A stretch of DNA of 64,000 nt from Lamellibrachia satsuma (taxonomy: Eukaryota; Annelida; Polychaeta; Sabellida; Siboglinidae). This document shows, in pieces, positions 45,725 through 58,524 of the stretch. The notes under the pieces are model-generated. The model saw only the letters and a program-made list of their open reading frames with translations. It did not search any database and was not told the DNA's origin. Location: NCBI GenBank assembly GCA_033239005.1, contig BSQZ01000034.1, forward strand, positions 3,800,001-3,864,000, given 5' to 3'. Both the position numbers and the translations under genes were made by a program. The stretch's first letter is position 1. Every line of letters begins with the position of its first letter.

Positions 45725-48700
45725 GAGGGTCTGAAGTTAATCGGTTTCGTGTAGCATCAAGCATAGATGTTTTGCGATGGCCCCTTGTGGTGCAGTGGTG
45801 CATGTTATGTAGTGCAGTGGTGATAATGAGTGGTGCCAAGTATGCATACTTGTTCTCCTCTTGGAAAATGATTAAACACAGAAAGGTATTGTCATTATTG
45901 TAAACTTTATTTCTACGATTGCAACAATATTTGGCGTAATGATTTACTGTAACAAGGACAGGTCACATGACCAGGTAATGTCCTTTGTAAATGATAATAA
46001 TACATCATTAGGGACAATATCAAAACATCAATGTTTTGATATTATCCCTTAACAAAATAAGTTTTTCAGTGTAAGATTGTGCAAGACATTTAACAAGATT
46101 TTTAATCTGTGATATGAGTGACAACAGCAGGTGTAATGTGAATAAGCAGATCTTAAAATAATGTGCATGATACCAATACCAGTTATACTACAAAAACGTG
46201 CAAAAATAATTTATTGTATACAAGTTGAGTATTGTATTCCTGTAACACTCACAGTTACTGTAATCCCCTGTGTGGGGGCGCCATGTTCTATCTCTAACAC
46301 CTGAACATAAGTGTTAACATAAGTGTTAACACTGATGGTAAACAAACTGTGGTTTCAAATCTCTTCAACCAATTTTTTTTAGCTGTAGTAGCTTTAACAT
46401 CAGAGAACTCACAACAAATTAAACTACTGGATCCAGGGTAACCAAGACAGTCTCCCGGACTAGGAGATCTAGGCACAGCAAGCGAAGTCATAAAACACTT
46501 CCTGTTAAAGTTTGGCAAACTGCGGACCATAATCTATTTTTGTACAACGATTTTAATTGGTTAACCGAGACGGAGCTAGTTGGGGGTTTTGGGATAATTA
46601 AAACTAAAACGTCATACTGCTTTAATTAAAACTAAAACATCATACTGCTTTAATTAAAACTAAAACGTCATACTGCTTTAATCTTCATATTTACTATCAG
46701 AAATTTAATGGGCCAACAAATCATCCAATGAAAAATTTTATATTTCACTTATGAAGATTGACCGGTCTGTAAATAACTGCTGTAAAGCGATCTTTATATG
46801 TTGCAAAACTAGCATATTTATTTAATCTTCAAATCATGTATTTTCGATGATAGTAAGACATGAAAGATCACAATGAAATACGTTTAGAATATTATTTTGA
46901 CACAATAAAGATGTTATAGATACTAATAAATAAAAAAAATTTCCGTTCAATTAACCAATGAGAACTGTTGTACAGGCCCTCCAATGAGAACTGTTGTACA
47001 GGCCCTCCAATGAGAACTGTTGTACAGGCCCTCCATTGAGAACTGTTGTACAGGCCCTCCAATGAGAACTGCTGTACAGGTCCTGTAATCAGGCGCAGTA
47101 ATTAAAGCTATTAAATACTTGGCAACTCTTGTTGGCAATTTCATGTAGCATCAATACATTGCTGCTACATGAAATGTAGCAGCAATTGAATACTGTTCGT
47201 GATCCATAACATACCAGCACAACTGTAAGCTCTTGGGTGCTTTGTAAATATAAGTTTCAATAAAAAAAATTTATGAGGGTGGGTCGCCAAGGGTCCACTT
47301 TCATTATAAAAAATTTGGAATGGTATTTTTGTGGAGTTTTTCCTGGTTGAAATGTTTTAATAACTGACTTTCCATTCACTGCACTGGGATTTTTTATATG
47401 GGTTGAGTGGTGTTTTTGGGTTATTGGAATTTATTATATTTACAAATCCCCTTAGCACATGTGATAAAATGACAAGTAAAATACCCCTGACTATAGCAAC
47501 AAATATCTTTTTCCATCAGTTTGTAGAACAAGACACAAAAAGTCTATTAATTATTCAAACAAGACACATTGACACAACAAAAAAGTACATTGACACAAAT
47601 TCTACAAGGAAGACATATTACATGCATCATTAGTTATCTAAGCATCATTAGTTAATTATTAGTTATCTAAAATTTATCAATGGTTAGTTATTTACATTTT
47701 CGCAGAAGGGCACAGCCCCATAAGTGGGTACCACGGCAGTCGGCACGACTGACAAATACAAAACTCTATCATATTTTATTTACAACAACAAGTTATTTTT
47801 ACTTACAATGAAAACAGCCTTTGTAGCTATGAAACCAATGCCAGTGACATGAGGCCGATTCCAATGGCAACAGGTTATCCAAGAGCAAAACACAAGCTTT
47901 GGTGATACAAAAATATCTTTCGTGATATAAAAATGACATCAAAAGTAATGAATATGTTTGGAAGATGCGACCCTGTAGACGGTTACCTTTGAAAGAAGTA
48001 TCAGAAAAACATCTGACTAATGCTGTCAGTTATATCTGGGATTTGTTACAGTAAACAAGCATTCTCATCTCGCAACGTAGGTCCACACTGATATGTGACC
48101 AATTGCTGAAGTACAATATGTTGTTATTAACAAGAAGGATCTGTAATGACCCACTCCATTCTTATACCCTCTACCATCATACTCTGGAGAGACGACCCCC
48201 ATGCAACTATCACTGGATAACTAACAACAGGCCTGTGACCATCTCGTTACCTGTGATATTGTCATTACCTCTGGTGGATCGACCCCTACAAACGTGGATC
48301 TGTACTTTGTCCCACTTACTGAACCAACCAATCAGATGTGTCACTACGAAAACACTAGATTGGGCAACTAAGTTACTGGCTTTAAATCACAAATACATGG
48401 AATATTATGTTGTTAAGCAACACAATATGATACTTTGAACTTGTTACATCTAATTGAACATGTCGATGAAACAGTTTATTTGGTGTAAACAAATAAAGTT
48501 TTTGTTTTTTGGTTGCGTCGGCGGGTTTGCTGCCTAGGGAATCGAAATACAAATAGCATCCGAGTTATCCACCAGGGGCTGATGTATACAGGTAACCTGG
48601 ATGACACGAGGATGTCTGCGAGAGATTTCCCATATTGCTGGTGGTTTCTATGCAATCTTACAACATTCCCGATAGAAAAATATGACAATGACAACACACA

Positions 48701-49090
48701 TCGTAAAATAGAGAAGATTTATGACACAAATGGAATTAAAGATGCAAAGTCTGATTATTTTTATTGTAAAATAATTTTACGTAGTATAAACTATATCTAT
48801 CTTTATAACATCTTGACCGAAATGTGTTTTAATGTTATCTGTTTAATTTGAAAGTTTTAATTCAAATGTCATGTTTTCATTGCCTGCTAAATAGTAAGGT
48901 CGACATTCATAAACCGATAATGGTCAAATTATAAACAATTTTGGTTTTTTTAAAACACATTTGGATGGTTAAGATGTTGGAATATAGTTGATACTACATA
49001 ACATGATTTTACTGTAAAAATGATCAAAGTTGTACCTTTAAGGTGGAATTAAACAAACATGAACATTGCAGGATTCCATGCGAAAAACTC
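45725..49090. other. Intergenic region between convergent genes
   Basis: No gene is recognised. It holds a hairpin at 46014-46057 (arms around CAATATCAAAACAT), a 28-bp triple repeat near 46595-46682 (AATTAAAACTAAAACGTCAT), a palindrome at 47143-47180 (CATGTAGCA) and dispersed repeat pieces at 48830-49020. Open frames at 48103-48438 and 48513-48851 have no recognisable domain. Confidence 0.45.
46955..47085. repeat. 26-bp minisatellite
   Basis: Five units of CCAATGAGAACTGTTGTACA with GGCCCT. Confidence 0.9.
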
Positions 49091-52000
49091 TTAGGCAATG
49101 TTTGACGATTCCTTTGTGTCTTCGATCTGGTTACACAGAATTCGTGCGAGGAAGATCCCCATCAGCTGGAAAATAAACCAAACTATCTAGATTCATTCAT
49201 CATAGGCAGGACATGATGTAAATGATGTAAATGATGTAAATGACACCAACGACGATTTATTCAACTGACATCCTTGAAATGTTATGACAATAATTATTTC
49301 CTGCAACTGGTCGTTTTATTCAACTTATTTATTAGTCTAATTCAGGTGGCAATTTAACTTGATTCATTTTATATAATTATCATTTAAATTATTCACAACA
49401 TTTATTCAACTGACATGATGACTTCACTTATCCTTTTGAAATATTTTAATTGTATGCATGTATACCTGGTGTATATAATTTGATGAAGTCGTGCTGGGAA
49501 AATAGCAAAAACACACAGATTACTGACAAAATTACATTGTCGTGAAAAAAGGACTGCTTTTGGTTACAATAATTGAACATAATGTAACTCAATTTTTCTT
49601 TAAAAATGGCAGCAAAACTGATTATGAGAAAATATCATCCGATGTGCTAAATACTTAATATTACATAATCCATGTTGAATCTCAGCCAACACTGGCAAGC
49701 TTGAGTTATAATTTTAGATTTGCCATGTTATTTTGGTAATAAATATTCCATGAGTACCCCCCCGGGCAGCTTTGCTGTCATATTTACAGAAAACTTTACA
49801 AATTCATAAATCTTTCGAAAATAAGGGCCCTGATGAAATGCCAAGTGATTTCAAGTGAAAAGTGAATTATATATATAATATATATATAATGTATGTAATA
49901 TTAAATGATATCTAAAAGTAACAGATTTTTTACTTAGCAATCGTAAAATATTAATTAATAACTTAATAGGTCGACTATGGTATATCGACCCATGGATGCA
50001 TATCCAAGAAAATATCCTTGTCTTCGTGCTGTGACATCTAAAAATATAAGATTTTTTACTTAGCAATATTAGTATTAATTAATTTGACTGACTGAACACA
50101 ATAGTTCGCCCTAAGACCTCGTATTGTTCCCTGTCTCACCTGGGGTATGGCCACAGCGAGGAATATGCCCCCAAAAATGTACAGCTTCTGTTTGACAACA
50201 TCGATGACAGCGTCAACGCAGCCATCCACATAGATCACTTTGTTTGCTGTGCGGTACTGTGTAAAACAAAGGTGGAACAGTCATAATAATAATAGGAATG
50301 TATCTCACGCCTGAACCCACTTTACAAAAAATACTTCATTCATTTCGTGAAAAAATCTAACCTATGATCTAGTATCCACTATAGCATACTAGTTACTAGT
50401 TCATTTGTACAAATTTTTTACTTTGTCTTGGTGAAATACTGGACAAATCATTACATTTTTTGACCAGATCTGATCAATATTTGGCCAAGAAATTGCAAAT
50501 GTGGTCCGGCTCTATATACTATAGTGTAAGGTTATTCAAACCTTTGTATGTTACCTGATCTAATCTTACAATCAGTCAACTTGTTCGATGATTTAAAAAA
50601 GATATTTTTTTATTAAACCTACTGCACATGTTACTTTTCACAAACATTTCATTTTACTGTTCACACACAACATTACTATTCACACACAAAAAATTGAACA
50701 TCAACAAAACTAATTTATTAAATAAATAAAAGACTTCTTTCCTGTTATCTTTACTTACGTCAAACAACTGCTGATCTGCTCCGCACAAAGTGTTTATCAG
50801 CGACGTCTGGCAACAAAACAAACACAAATAAACCAAGTTCATACACAATATTATAACTGCACCATGAACATATTCCAAGTTCATACACACTATTATAACT
50901 GCACCATGAACATATACCAAGTTCATACACAATACTATGAACATATACCAGTAAAACCAATTTGCCTAAAACTGTTTATTTCTTTTAAAAAAGTTACGTG
51001 TGACATTTAACTTTGCAACAGTACAAAAGCTGGCGGAGTGTGTGAGTGTGCACGTACATGAACTAGCTGGTGAGCTTGAGGATACACGAGGAGATGTGTG
51101 TTTCTAAATTCCCTATTTAAGGTAGTTAAGGTGGTTAATGTCAGTTGAATTTTTCATTGTTTTGCTCATAACATGCTAGGAAATATTGAACTGAACGTCG
51201 ACGCCATAAATAATTGTATTTCGCCAATCGATCCTTTAAAAAAACAGCCCTTTGGGAAATCTTCCTGACTTCTCAGAAATGCTGACAATATTTCCATAGT
51301 AACAACCACTTAGAACCAGCGTAAATTCATTCGCTGTGAACGCGTTGAAATGTGACGTTTTTCACTCGTGTTTTACGTATTGTTCACAAAACATAACGGC
51401 CATTTGTAATATTGACATCTTGATAGATGACAACACGTTACAAATGCAGGTTCAAGGGCTTTTGTGGCGGCAAAATTAAGGGGACATGTCAATATTACAA
51501 ATGGCCGTTATGTTTTGTCAACAATACGTAAAACGCGAGTGAAAAACGTCACATTTCAAGCATGATACAGGTTTCTATCTATTTATATGTATTTCATTTA
51601 TTTCTTTGGGGATTTTCTCAAAATAATATAATTTGGCAATTTGTAGCTATTTTTCACATTTGCTAATTTTTGCTCTTGTAGCATAACCTAATAAATGAAA
51701 AACTAAAAATTTCATCTTAAAAACTTGTAACTACTCAAGACAAACATATAATAGCTACCCCAACTACCTTAACCTACTAAGCATACTGTACGCTTAAAAA
51801 ATGTTAACCTCGGAAAATATAACAAAATGTGTTCTGATAAGGAAGAGCCTGTGTCTCAAGATCACAAAACCAGTTCACACCAGATGGCGCCACAAAACCC
51901 ATACTCTTGACCATACGCTTGCTAATGACGTCCACTGAGAAAGCGTGTCACTCCAAGTTGGAAACGCAATATATACACAAGAAGGATATTATAGTCAACC

Positions 52001-55000
52001 ACATGCTACACGAAAATTCGGGGAGGGCACATCTCAATGGTAGTGATTGGCAAAATATTAAATTCACATGTGTGATACCACAGCACTGCAAAATCTATTG
52101 ATACAGGTGGAACTGCTTCTTCCGGAACATTCTGCAGTCGCTGAGAATTGATGTCGGTGGAAAGGAAATTATTGTTATGTTTTTTATGAGATTACTTATT
52201 AAAAAAGGCGGTTGCATACTTATTAGGGTTGTATACTTATTAGGGTTGTATACTCATTAGGGTTGTATACTCATTAGGGTTGTATACTTATTAGGGGTGT
52301 ATATTTATTAGGGTTGTATACTTATTAGGGGTGTATATTTATTAGGGTTGTATACTCATTATGGTTATATACTTATTATGGTTGTATTTTTATTAGGGTT
52401 GTAAACTCTTAGTAGTATTTAGTAGCTACATTAAGGTCCGACTGTCAACAATTTGCACCAATATTAACACCTAAGACGCTGTGAACCCTTACATGCCTAC
52501 CTCCATGTTGTCTGGGTTACGGCAGCAGGAATAGGGAACCGCACACCTCTCAATACTTGGGTTTGTACTCGGGTTCTTGGGATTGCACATAAAGTATTCA
52601 TTGTTCGTCCAGTCCCTGTAGCCATTGGAGCTCACTCCGCAGCAGTTCACCTACGTTTATTAAAAAAACCACAAAGTTAGAACTGAAGAACAAATCATGC
52701 TTGTCATTAGATCAGGGTAACTTGCAAAAACGTGAACAGTGAATGAATTACGCCGTATAGAGCTGGAACACGTTCACCCTTTTTCACACAATTTTTTTGA
52801 CTGGATCCAGTCAAAAATAATTCAACAGTTTGTCCGATGTTTTCACCAAAACCAAATTCGTATGAATTCCCACACCATAGATCATACTAGGTTGGTTATA
52901 TTTTTGTGTGAAATGAAATAACCATGAAAAATTTATTAAGATAACATAATAAAATGTGTTTACTTGTATAAAACACTGAATATTACATCTTGGAATACTT
53001 TTTTCTTTTTAAACATAAAGCACCACAGAATACGCACACAATTTTACATGACATTTCTTTGATGATTTTAACATGATCCTCCTATTAAACCGACTGTGCA
53101 TACTACTTAAAGTGAAACCAAAGGCATTGTTTTTGGCCTTTGTACCTATAAGAGTGCCTAGAAGTAACCATTAGCAACTATAATCAAGAATATCACGCAA
53201 GTGGTTTCCTGGGAAACTGCTCTAAAAGTGCGAAATTCTGGTCTAATGTTATTTTTCGTGGAGGCTGACATATTCATCAGTGTTTGCAATTTCAACCAAC
53301 CAGCGACGAGCAGCCCCTTAACCCCAATGTGGCTGTGACGTGTGCATATCGGGTGTATTTTTAACGTAGTTGAGATGTAGTTACATTTTTATTTGCTTTT
53401 ATATTGGATTTACACGTAGCAAAACTCTTACAATGCTGTACTGTGCAGCATTTGGATGTAAACATGATTCAACGAAGTAAAGAGAGTTCTCTTTTTTATT
53501 TCCTCTGGATAAACAGGCATTATTGAAGCAATGAATTCACAATTGCGGACGGGCTGGTTGGAAGCCCACGCGATATGGTACACTTTGTTCAGCCCATTTT
53601 GAAGAGTCGTGTTTTGAAGTTGATATATTTCCATCAACTAATGGGTCAAGGTTCTGCAAAATGTCGGCGAAGGAGAACGTTAAAGCCTGAAGCGGCACCA
53701 ACAATCTTCGAGCATGTACCTCTGCACAAGGCTTCGACACAATGCAAACACTTGACTAAGAGAACTGTCAAATCGGAACACGAGGCGGTTAGTAAACAAT
53801 GAATGAATGGACTATCTTGCCAAATAAGTTGATTTTAGATGCAAACAGCTTGTCCAAACTCATTGCCAAGTATGTCACTAAAATCGTCTAAGTCTACGAT
53901 CAGGCGTTTAAAGTTGGAATTGTGGGAAACACATTCAGCACTCTTGACATAGGATTCAGAACAAATATGGCGCTGCCCACACAAAAAAGATGTTTGGTGT
54001 TCAACGAGGTATGTTTAGTTAACCACTTGCGTGATATTCTTGATTATAGTCACAAATGGCTAGTTTTCAAATGCTCTTATAGGTTCAAAGGCCCCAAAAC
54101 GCCTTTGGTTTCACTTTAAGCTATTCACACACTACAGATCCAAACATCGACGAACCTGATTTGTGATGGGCTAAATGAACTGCGAAAGTAACTTTAAAAC
54201 GCCATCAATGATGGCAAGAAATCTCAAGAAGACAAACTTTTCGCCACCGTCAGTTCTTACCGTCTTCTGTACCCAGTCCATCATGTTTTGTAGATCTATG
54301 TCGTCACGGTAACGAACTATGGCCTCTTCTTTGAGAACTTGTGTAAGCTTGGCCTTGACCTCGGCGGAGAAGATGAAGGCTAGGAGGGCGCAGATGAGTT
54401 CGAGCAGAAAGAGGACGGAGAGGGTGTAGGAGAACTGAAACACGTAAGGTGTCGATGCATCATTTCTCTAAGTCCAAAAAACGAACAGCATTACTGGTCG
54501 GTGGTGGTTTGGTCATCCCACGTTTTGTGGAACAAGCGAATATCAGCAACAGTGGCGCCACCTAAAGAGTGAAATGGACATTGATCCATTAACTATACAC
54601 ATTATTTAAAAACTGGTTTTTTTACAATTGTTTTAAACGGTGAATACAGGCATTTATTTATGATTCCTGGTGCTTCCTGTGGTTTCTGTTTTAATATATT
54701 TTTATTTTAAATTTTAACGTTTGAATAAACTGATGAATAAATAATTAAAGCTCTTGTTATGATTTATATTCATGGTTGCCTATGGACAGGAGGCCAGTGG
54801 CACTTGACTTGACTTTTTGATTGGCAATATGCGTGTAATCGTACGTCCGACACCACATATTGGGGGGAGGGGGTGAAAGAGGTTGGTGTGGTCTGAACAA
54901 ATACTGAACACACTATATAGTTTTTAGCACTATGAAAACTTATGCGACGACCCCTAAGTGACAACGTGATAACTAGGACATCAATCCATCACATCAGGTG

Positions 55001-56383
55001 GAACTATAGCAAAGATAAAGATGGGGACAGGTCACTATTCTTTTATGTTTGCTCCCTATTTAGCAACGCATTTATATGACTATATGATGGCCTCATGGTT
55101 GGTCAAATACACATACACTCTACTTTTAAATATACTTCATCCCTATATGGTTCTTCCTCAATTTGATTTATTGCTTGCCTCGTTTAAGAAATTTCAGACT
55201 AATGTCATGATAAATTTAATCTATAGTATCCACTACGACAAGCTGGCTCGTTAGTGCAAATGTTTTATTTAATTTTGATGAAGTCATCAGACAAACCGTT
55301 AATTATTTTGACAGGATCTGGTCAAAATTTGGCAATAAAAGGGCAAAAGTGGTCCAGCTCTATATACAATGACAAAAGGTTATTGACACTTTCACAAGTG
55401 ACCTGATCCAACAATCAATGTCAACTGTTTAGATAATTCACAGGGCAACATTCAAACATGCTATATCAGAAGGGCTAAATACATAATTGAACCTGTTAAT
55501 TAGATATAATTTTTTTTAAATGCTATGTTTTTATAGAATAAATGGTTATGTTAGGTATGCATTAAATAAAATGTTCATGTTCAAACAGGTCAAATACACC
55601 AAATAAACATTGCTGTATTTGACCAAACAAAGACCTACCATAGATCTATCAACAATACCGTAATTTCTCGTGTATAATATGCCTCCAATACGCACTGTGA
55701 CTTTTTGCTCAAATCTGATAGAATTTCTATATTACCACGTATAATACGTACCTCAACCTTTAGCATCAACCCCCATTTCCCCACTTCTAACTGTTTGATT
55801 GAGGCACAGTTTAGAGCGTCCTGGTGTACCTTTTCGGTCAAACTAGCACCGCATAGCACCAGCGTCTTTTGCCGTGTGTGTAAGCAGGTTATATTATTAC
55901 TCTCAGGCGTTACTGGACCGAAAAATTTGCACAAAATCACAACATTTGTAATGATGTTGAATGACAGAATGAATGCACTGGCAGGAAGCACGAGGTAAAA
56001 ATGTTGTTTAGCAGCATAATTAATTTAGGCCAATCTATAGTTCCTGATGACCATGTATTTGGTCCGAAAATTTTTTTTTTAGCTTTGTTACCACGTATAA
56101 CACACGCCTGGGCTTTTGGCACAAAATGAAGGGGGAATGCGTATTATACATGGAAAATTACGGTACTTACAATTTTAAGCAGTGTGACATTCTCTCGCAG
56201 TGCCCCCAAGCAGCCGGCAAAGGAGAGACAGAAGACGACAATTCCGAGGATGATCATGACAATTGTGAGGTCAAAGACGATCTGGTAGAAGTCAAAGTCC
56301 TCATGGTACACTGTCCCATCGCCATACCGCTGCTTCTCGCTGAACCCCCATGACCCTACCCCAATCAACACCACTCCAAGAAA
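49091..56383 (-). CDS. TSPAN33: TspanC8 tetraspanin, TSPAN33-like, N-terminal exon missing
   Basis: TspanC8 tetraspanins bind ADAM10 and direct its exit from the ER and its surface activity, including Notch cleavage (family knowledge). Exons in transcript order: 56383-56171, 54434-54261, 52650-52501, 50806-50759, 50256-50140, 49165-49091. All junctions are phase 0, giving 258 aa to the stop. Visible features: the end of TM1 (FLGVVLIGVGSWGF), TM2 (VMIILGIVVFCLSFAGCLG with ALREN), TM3 (FSYTLSVLFLLELICALLAF), a large loop with YRDDIDLQNMMDW, the NCCG motif, YRDW, PSIERCAVPYSCC and INTLCGADQQLFD, and TM4 (LYIFGGIFLAVAIPQLMGIF). The loop has eight cysteines, which defines TspanC8. YRDD.DLQN and KVIY..GC favour TSPAN33 over TSPAN5/14/17. 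About 30-40 N-terminal residues are not found before 64000. A weak poly(A) candidate lies near 48760. Confidence 0.88.
49965..50036 (-). repeat. Dispersed repeat family C, copy 2
   Basis: It is the inverted partner of 45365-45450 (ATATCGACCCATGGATGCAT, then AAAATATCCTTGTCTTCGTG). It lies in the last intron of the tetraspanin. Confidence 0.7.
50358..50715 (+). repeat. Dispersed repeat family A, copy 3
   Basis: It reads CTAGTATCCACTATAGCATA, TTGGTGAAATACTGGACAAA, GACCAGATCTGATCAA, GTGGTCCGGCTCTATATACT and TTATTAAACCTACTGCACAT, in the order of the other copies. It ends just before tetraspanin exon 50759-50806. Confidence 0.75.
50855..50955. repeat. 43-bp repeat
   Basis: Two and a half copies of AAGTTCATACACAATATTAT with AACTGCACCATGAACATATACC. 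Confidence 0.85.
51121..51768. mobile_element. TTAA-flanked DNA element with internal foldback
   Basis: TTAA lies on both sides (51117-51120 and 51769-51772). The termini are inverted: GGTAGTTAAGGTGGTTA versus GGTAGTTGGGGTAGCTA. Inside, 51345-51559 is an inverted repeat with arms of about 75 bp (GAAATGTGACGTTTTTCACT through TGTAATATTGACAT) and a loop of about 65 bp. There is no coding capacity. TTAA targets are typical of piggyBac and Kolobok elements. Confidence 0.6.
51775..52400. mobile_element. MITE M1-like remnant with a 17-bp array at one end
   Basis: The left part reads CTACTAAGCATACTGTACGC and carries CACACCAGATGGCGCCA as in family M1. The right end (TTAAAAAAGGCGG, CATACTTATTAGGG) is followed by about 11 units of TTGTATACTTATTAGGG to 52400. 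The array unit is the MITE terminal repeat. Confidence 0.55.
53060..54195 (+). repeat. Dispersed repeat family A, copy 4, split by a later insertion
   Basis: The left part 53060-53106 reads TTTGATGATTTTAACATGAT and TATTAAACCGACTGTGCATA. The right part 54120-54195 continues with CTATTCACACACTACAGATC and GATGGGCTAAATGAACTGCG. The TTAA-flanked element at 53111-54115 separates them. A reverse-oriented fragment of the same family lies at 52785-52870. Confidence 0.75.
53111..54115 (+). mobile_element. Kolobok-like DNA transposon remnant, TTAA-flanked, with THAP relic
   Basis: TTAA duplicates flank a 1005-bp insert. The terminal inverted repeats are about 100 bp: they start AGTGAAACCAAAGGC, continue CCTATAAGAG and include ATAATCAAGAATATCACGCA. 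The + strand from 53434 holds a decayed THAP zinc-finger domain: MLYCAAFGCKHDSTK, a stop, FYFPLDKQALLK, RYGTLCSAHFEESCFEVD and KPEAAPTIFEHV, split over frames. The C2CH pattern and the LCSAHF and APTIF anchors are THAP hallmarks. Kolobok transposases are known to use TTAA targets and can carry THAP domains. No catalytic region remains. Confidence 0.75.
55215..55490 (+). repeat. Dispersed repeat family A, copy 5
   Basis: It reads TATAGTATCCACTACGACAA, GATGAAGTCATCAGACAAAC, GACAGGATCTGGTCAAAATT and GTGGTCCAGCTCTATATACA, then a shortened 3' half ending near AGAAGGGCTAAAT. Confidence 0.75.
55658..56163. mobile_element. TA-flanked MITE abutting a tetraspanin splice donor
   Basis: The left end is CCGTAATTTCTCGTGTATAA and the right end, inverted, is CCGTAATTTTCCATGTATAA. 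TA lies at 55656-55657 and 56164-56165. Inner copies of CCACGTATAAT and CCACGTATAAC extend the inverted structure. The size is 506 bp, with no transposase. Its target TA is intron position +6/+7 of the exon ending at 56171. Confidence 0.8.
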
Positions 56384-58130
56384 CTGAAACAAACAAAAAC
56401 ATGGCAAATGGTTATGGGGTGATTAGAGGTTTGCGTTCTTCCTTGTTACTCCCTTTATAAAGGGGTGAGGCTAGTTCTCGCACTGCTGCACCACCCCGAC
56501 TGTTATGCCTTTCCACTTCTGGCAAGCTTTGTACATTTTTATGTAAAAAATTCCAATAAATTTGTTATGTGGGTGAGTGGGGGTTGGGTGGTTGGGTGAA
56601 GGGTCCAAATGGATCATCATAAACAAAATTGGAAAGGGAATTTTTTAAGTTTCTTCCCAACTGAAATTTAGCAATAATCAGTTTTCCATTAACAGCACTG
56701 GCAATGATTGTTCAATGCCTCAAATTGTCCTTGTTCTGTTGGAACAGGTGCAGATGCCATATGGATGTATTTTGTATTTTTCGAGCAGACAAATTCTGCC
56801 AGAAAAGACTCAACCCTTTAAACTAAACTTAAACAGCCAACATGAATGTACGAGTATGTGTGAGATTACAGTTAGACGGGGGAGTGGCTATGTGGGGACT
56901 AGAGGCAGCTAGGATGGACTAGGCAATTAAGTCTAGTCTGAAATGCCATAAATTACCTTGGATTTTGCATAGTTCTTAGCATAAATCCCAATGCAACTTG
57001 CCTTGTCTTTACTAGTGTGGACACGACGGATTTATCATTGTATAAATACAGTCATGTCTCATTTATTCGTTCTTCGGTAATCCGGTTTTTCAGTAATCCA
57101 CAAGCTTTTGTGTAGGAACAATCTCAATAAACTGTAAAATGCTTCATTAATCCTTTATTTCATGTTTCCATTTCCACACACCGTATTGGGGAACCACTGG
57201 TCGGATAACACTATAATATGATTCACTTAACGGGTTTGTTATTTACTATTCCAGACTTCAATTGTCAGATGCACTAAATCAGGCAAGTAACAGTTTCACT
57301 TAATTACTTTTACATCACAGAGCTCTACATTGTTTGTTCTTTGTTCACAGTGCTGTGCATTACTGGAGTTCAATAAAATAATCAAACAACAGAAATGTCA
57401 TGATATATTATACATATATTTCCGACAGTTAAGCATAGGACATTTCACTAATCCAGACTGTTAATTCAGCCATAACCACTGGGGACCAAAGTATACGGAA
57501 CAACAACACACACCTAGTATAATTTGCGACAAATGGCAGTCTTGCTACTGGAGTGCGTTAACTTCTCAAATACACTCAAAGACCATTATTCGTGAAGTGT
57601 CCATTGTGTTTACTATCGTCTATTTAAGATTCTGCTTATAAACAGTTTACCACACATCAAAGGCTGCCTAAGTGGCTCCATACAGCGAACAAGATGCTGC
57701 CTTTGTGAGCTTAAAACCAACATTGTAATGTGTAATTGACAAAGAACTGAGACCCACATCTTGAAGTGGCAGCTTTATTATGCATTCAAGCATTGCTGTC
57801 GTGCACTGTAATCTCATTGTATGACAGGTTGTGCAAGTTATACAACTGGGTTTGAAGACGTAAACATTTTCACAAAAGATTCAGTCTTGTCCAGCAACTA
57901 GGTATGAGTAATTGGTGGCATTTACACGGATTTCGTAAGCATCATTCGCATGAAAATAGCAATTTCTCACCAACATGCCATGATTAGCCAATGTCCAATT
58001 TGACTTACCAACCAGTGGTCGGTGAATAGAATGGGTTCAGTTTAACATAAATTTTTCCATGTATACATGTTTGATATGATTAATCTAATGAGGTTATTGT
58101 AGTTAATTGGTTAATGTAGTTTGGTTCACA
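56384..58130. other. Tetraspanin first intron (or upstream region), no gene recognised
   Basis: The acceptor TTTGTTTCAG for the 56383 exon is the only supported signal. No exon encoding the cytosolic N-terminus and start of TM1 could be recognised on the - strand. Confidence 0.45.
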
Positions 58131-58230
58131 ATTTTGAGTGGGGTACCTCAAGGATCAGTATTAGGGCCTATATTATTCTTAATATATATCAATGACTTGG
58201 ATGACAGTATAACAACTAACGTACAGGTTA
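58131..58230 (+). pseudogene. Reverse-transcriptase fragment, + orientation
   Basis: It reads LSGVPQGSVLGPILFLIYIN followed by DLDDSITTN. This is the RT block just before the catalytic FADD box, intact over about 30 codons and then lost. It is opposite in orientation to the CR1 copy starting at 58525. Confidence 0.8.
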
Positions 58231-58524
58231 TGGCATCCATAAATGTAGTATCGATAACACTATCACAAATGTACTGATAATTGCATAGTTATAAAATAAA
58301 CAAAGAAAATTACCACTAGCACTACATAGGCAATGGTTTTGTTATTGTAAACACTTTCCTAGCTATGCTTATGTTGGTTGCCATGGTGATCAGAGCTACT
58401 GTCACCTGCAGGCAGTGACAATGTGTTGGTGGTGATTGTGACGTAATTCTGACCAACCCAGGTAAGAGAGAGAGAGTACCTTCTGCTGTCACTGGTCTTG
58501 ACTACTGTGAGCATTGGTCACTAA

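Noticed and set aside
48103..48851. Two 111-112-codon ORFs as genes
   Set aside because: No recognisable domain, no splice or poly(A) logic, and part is dispersed repeat sequence.
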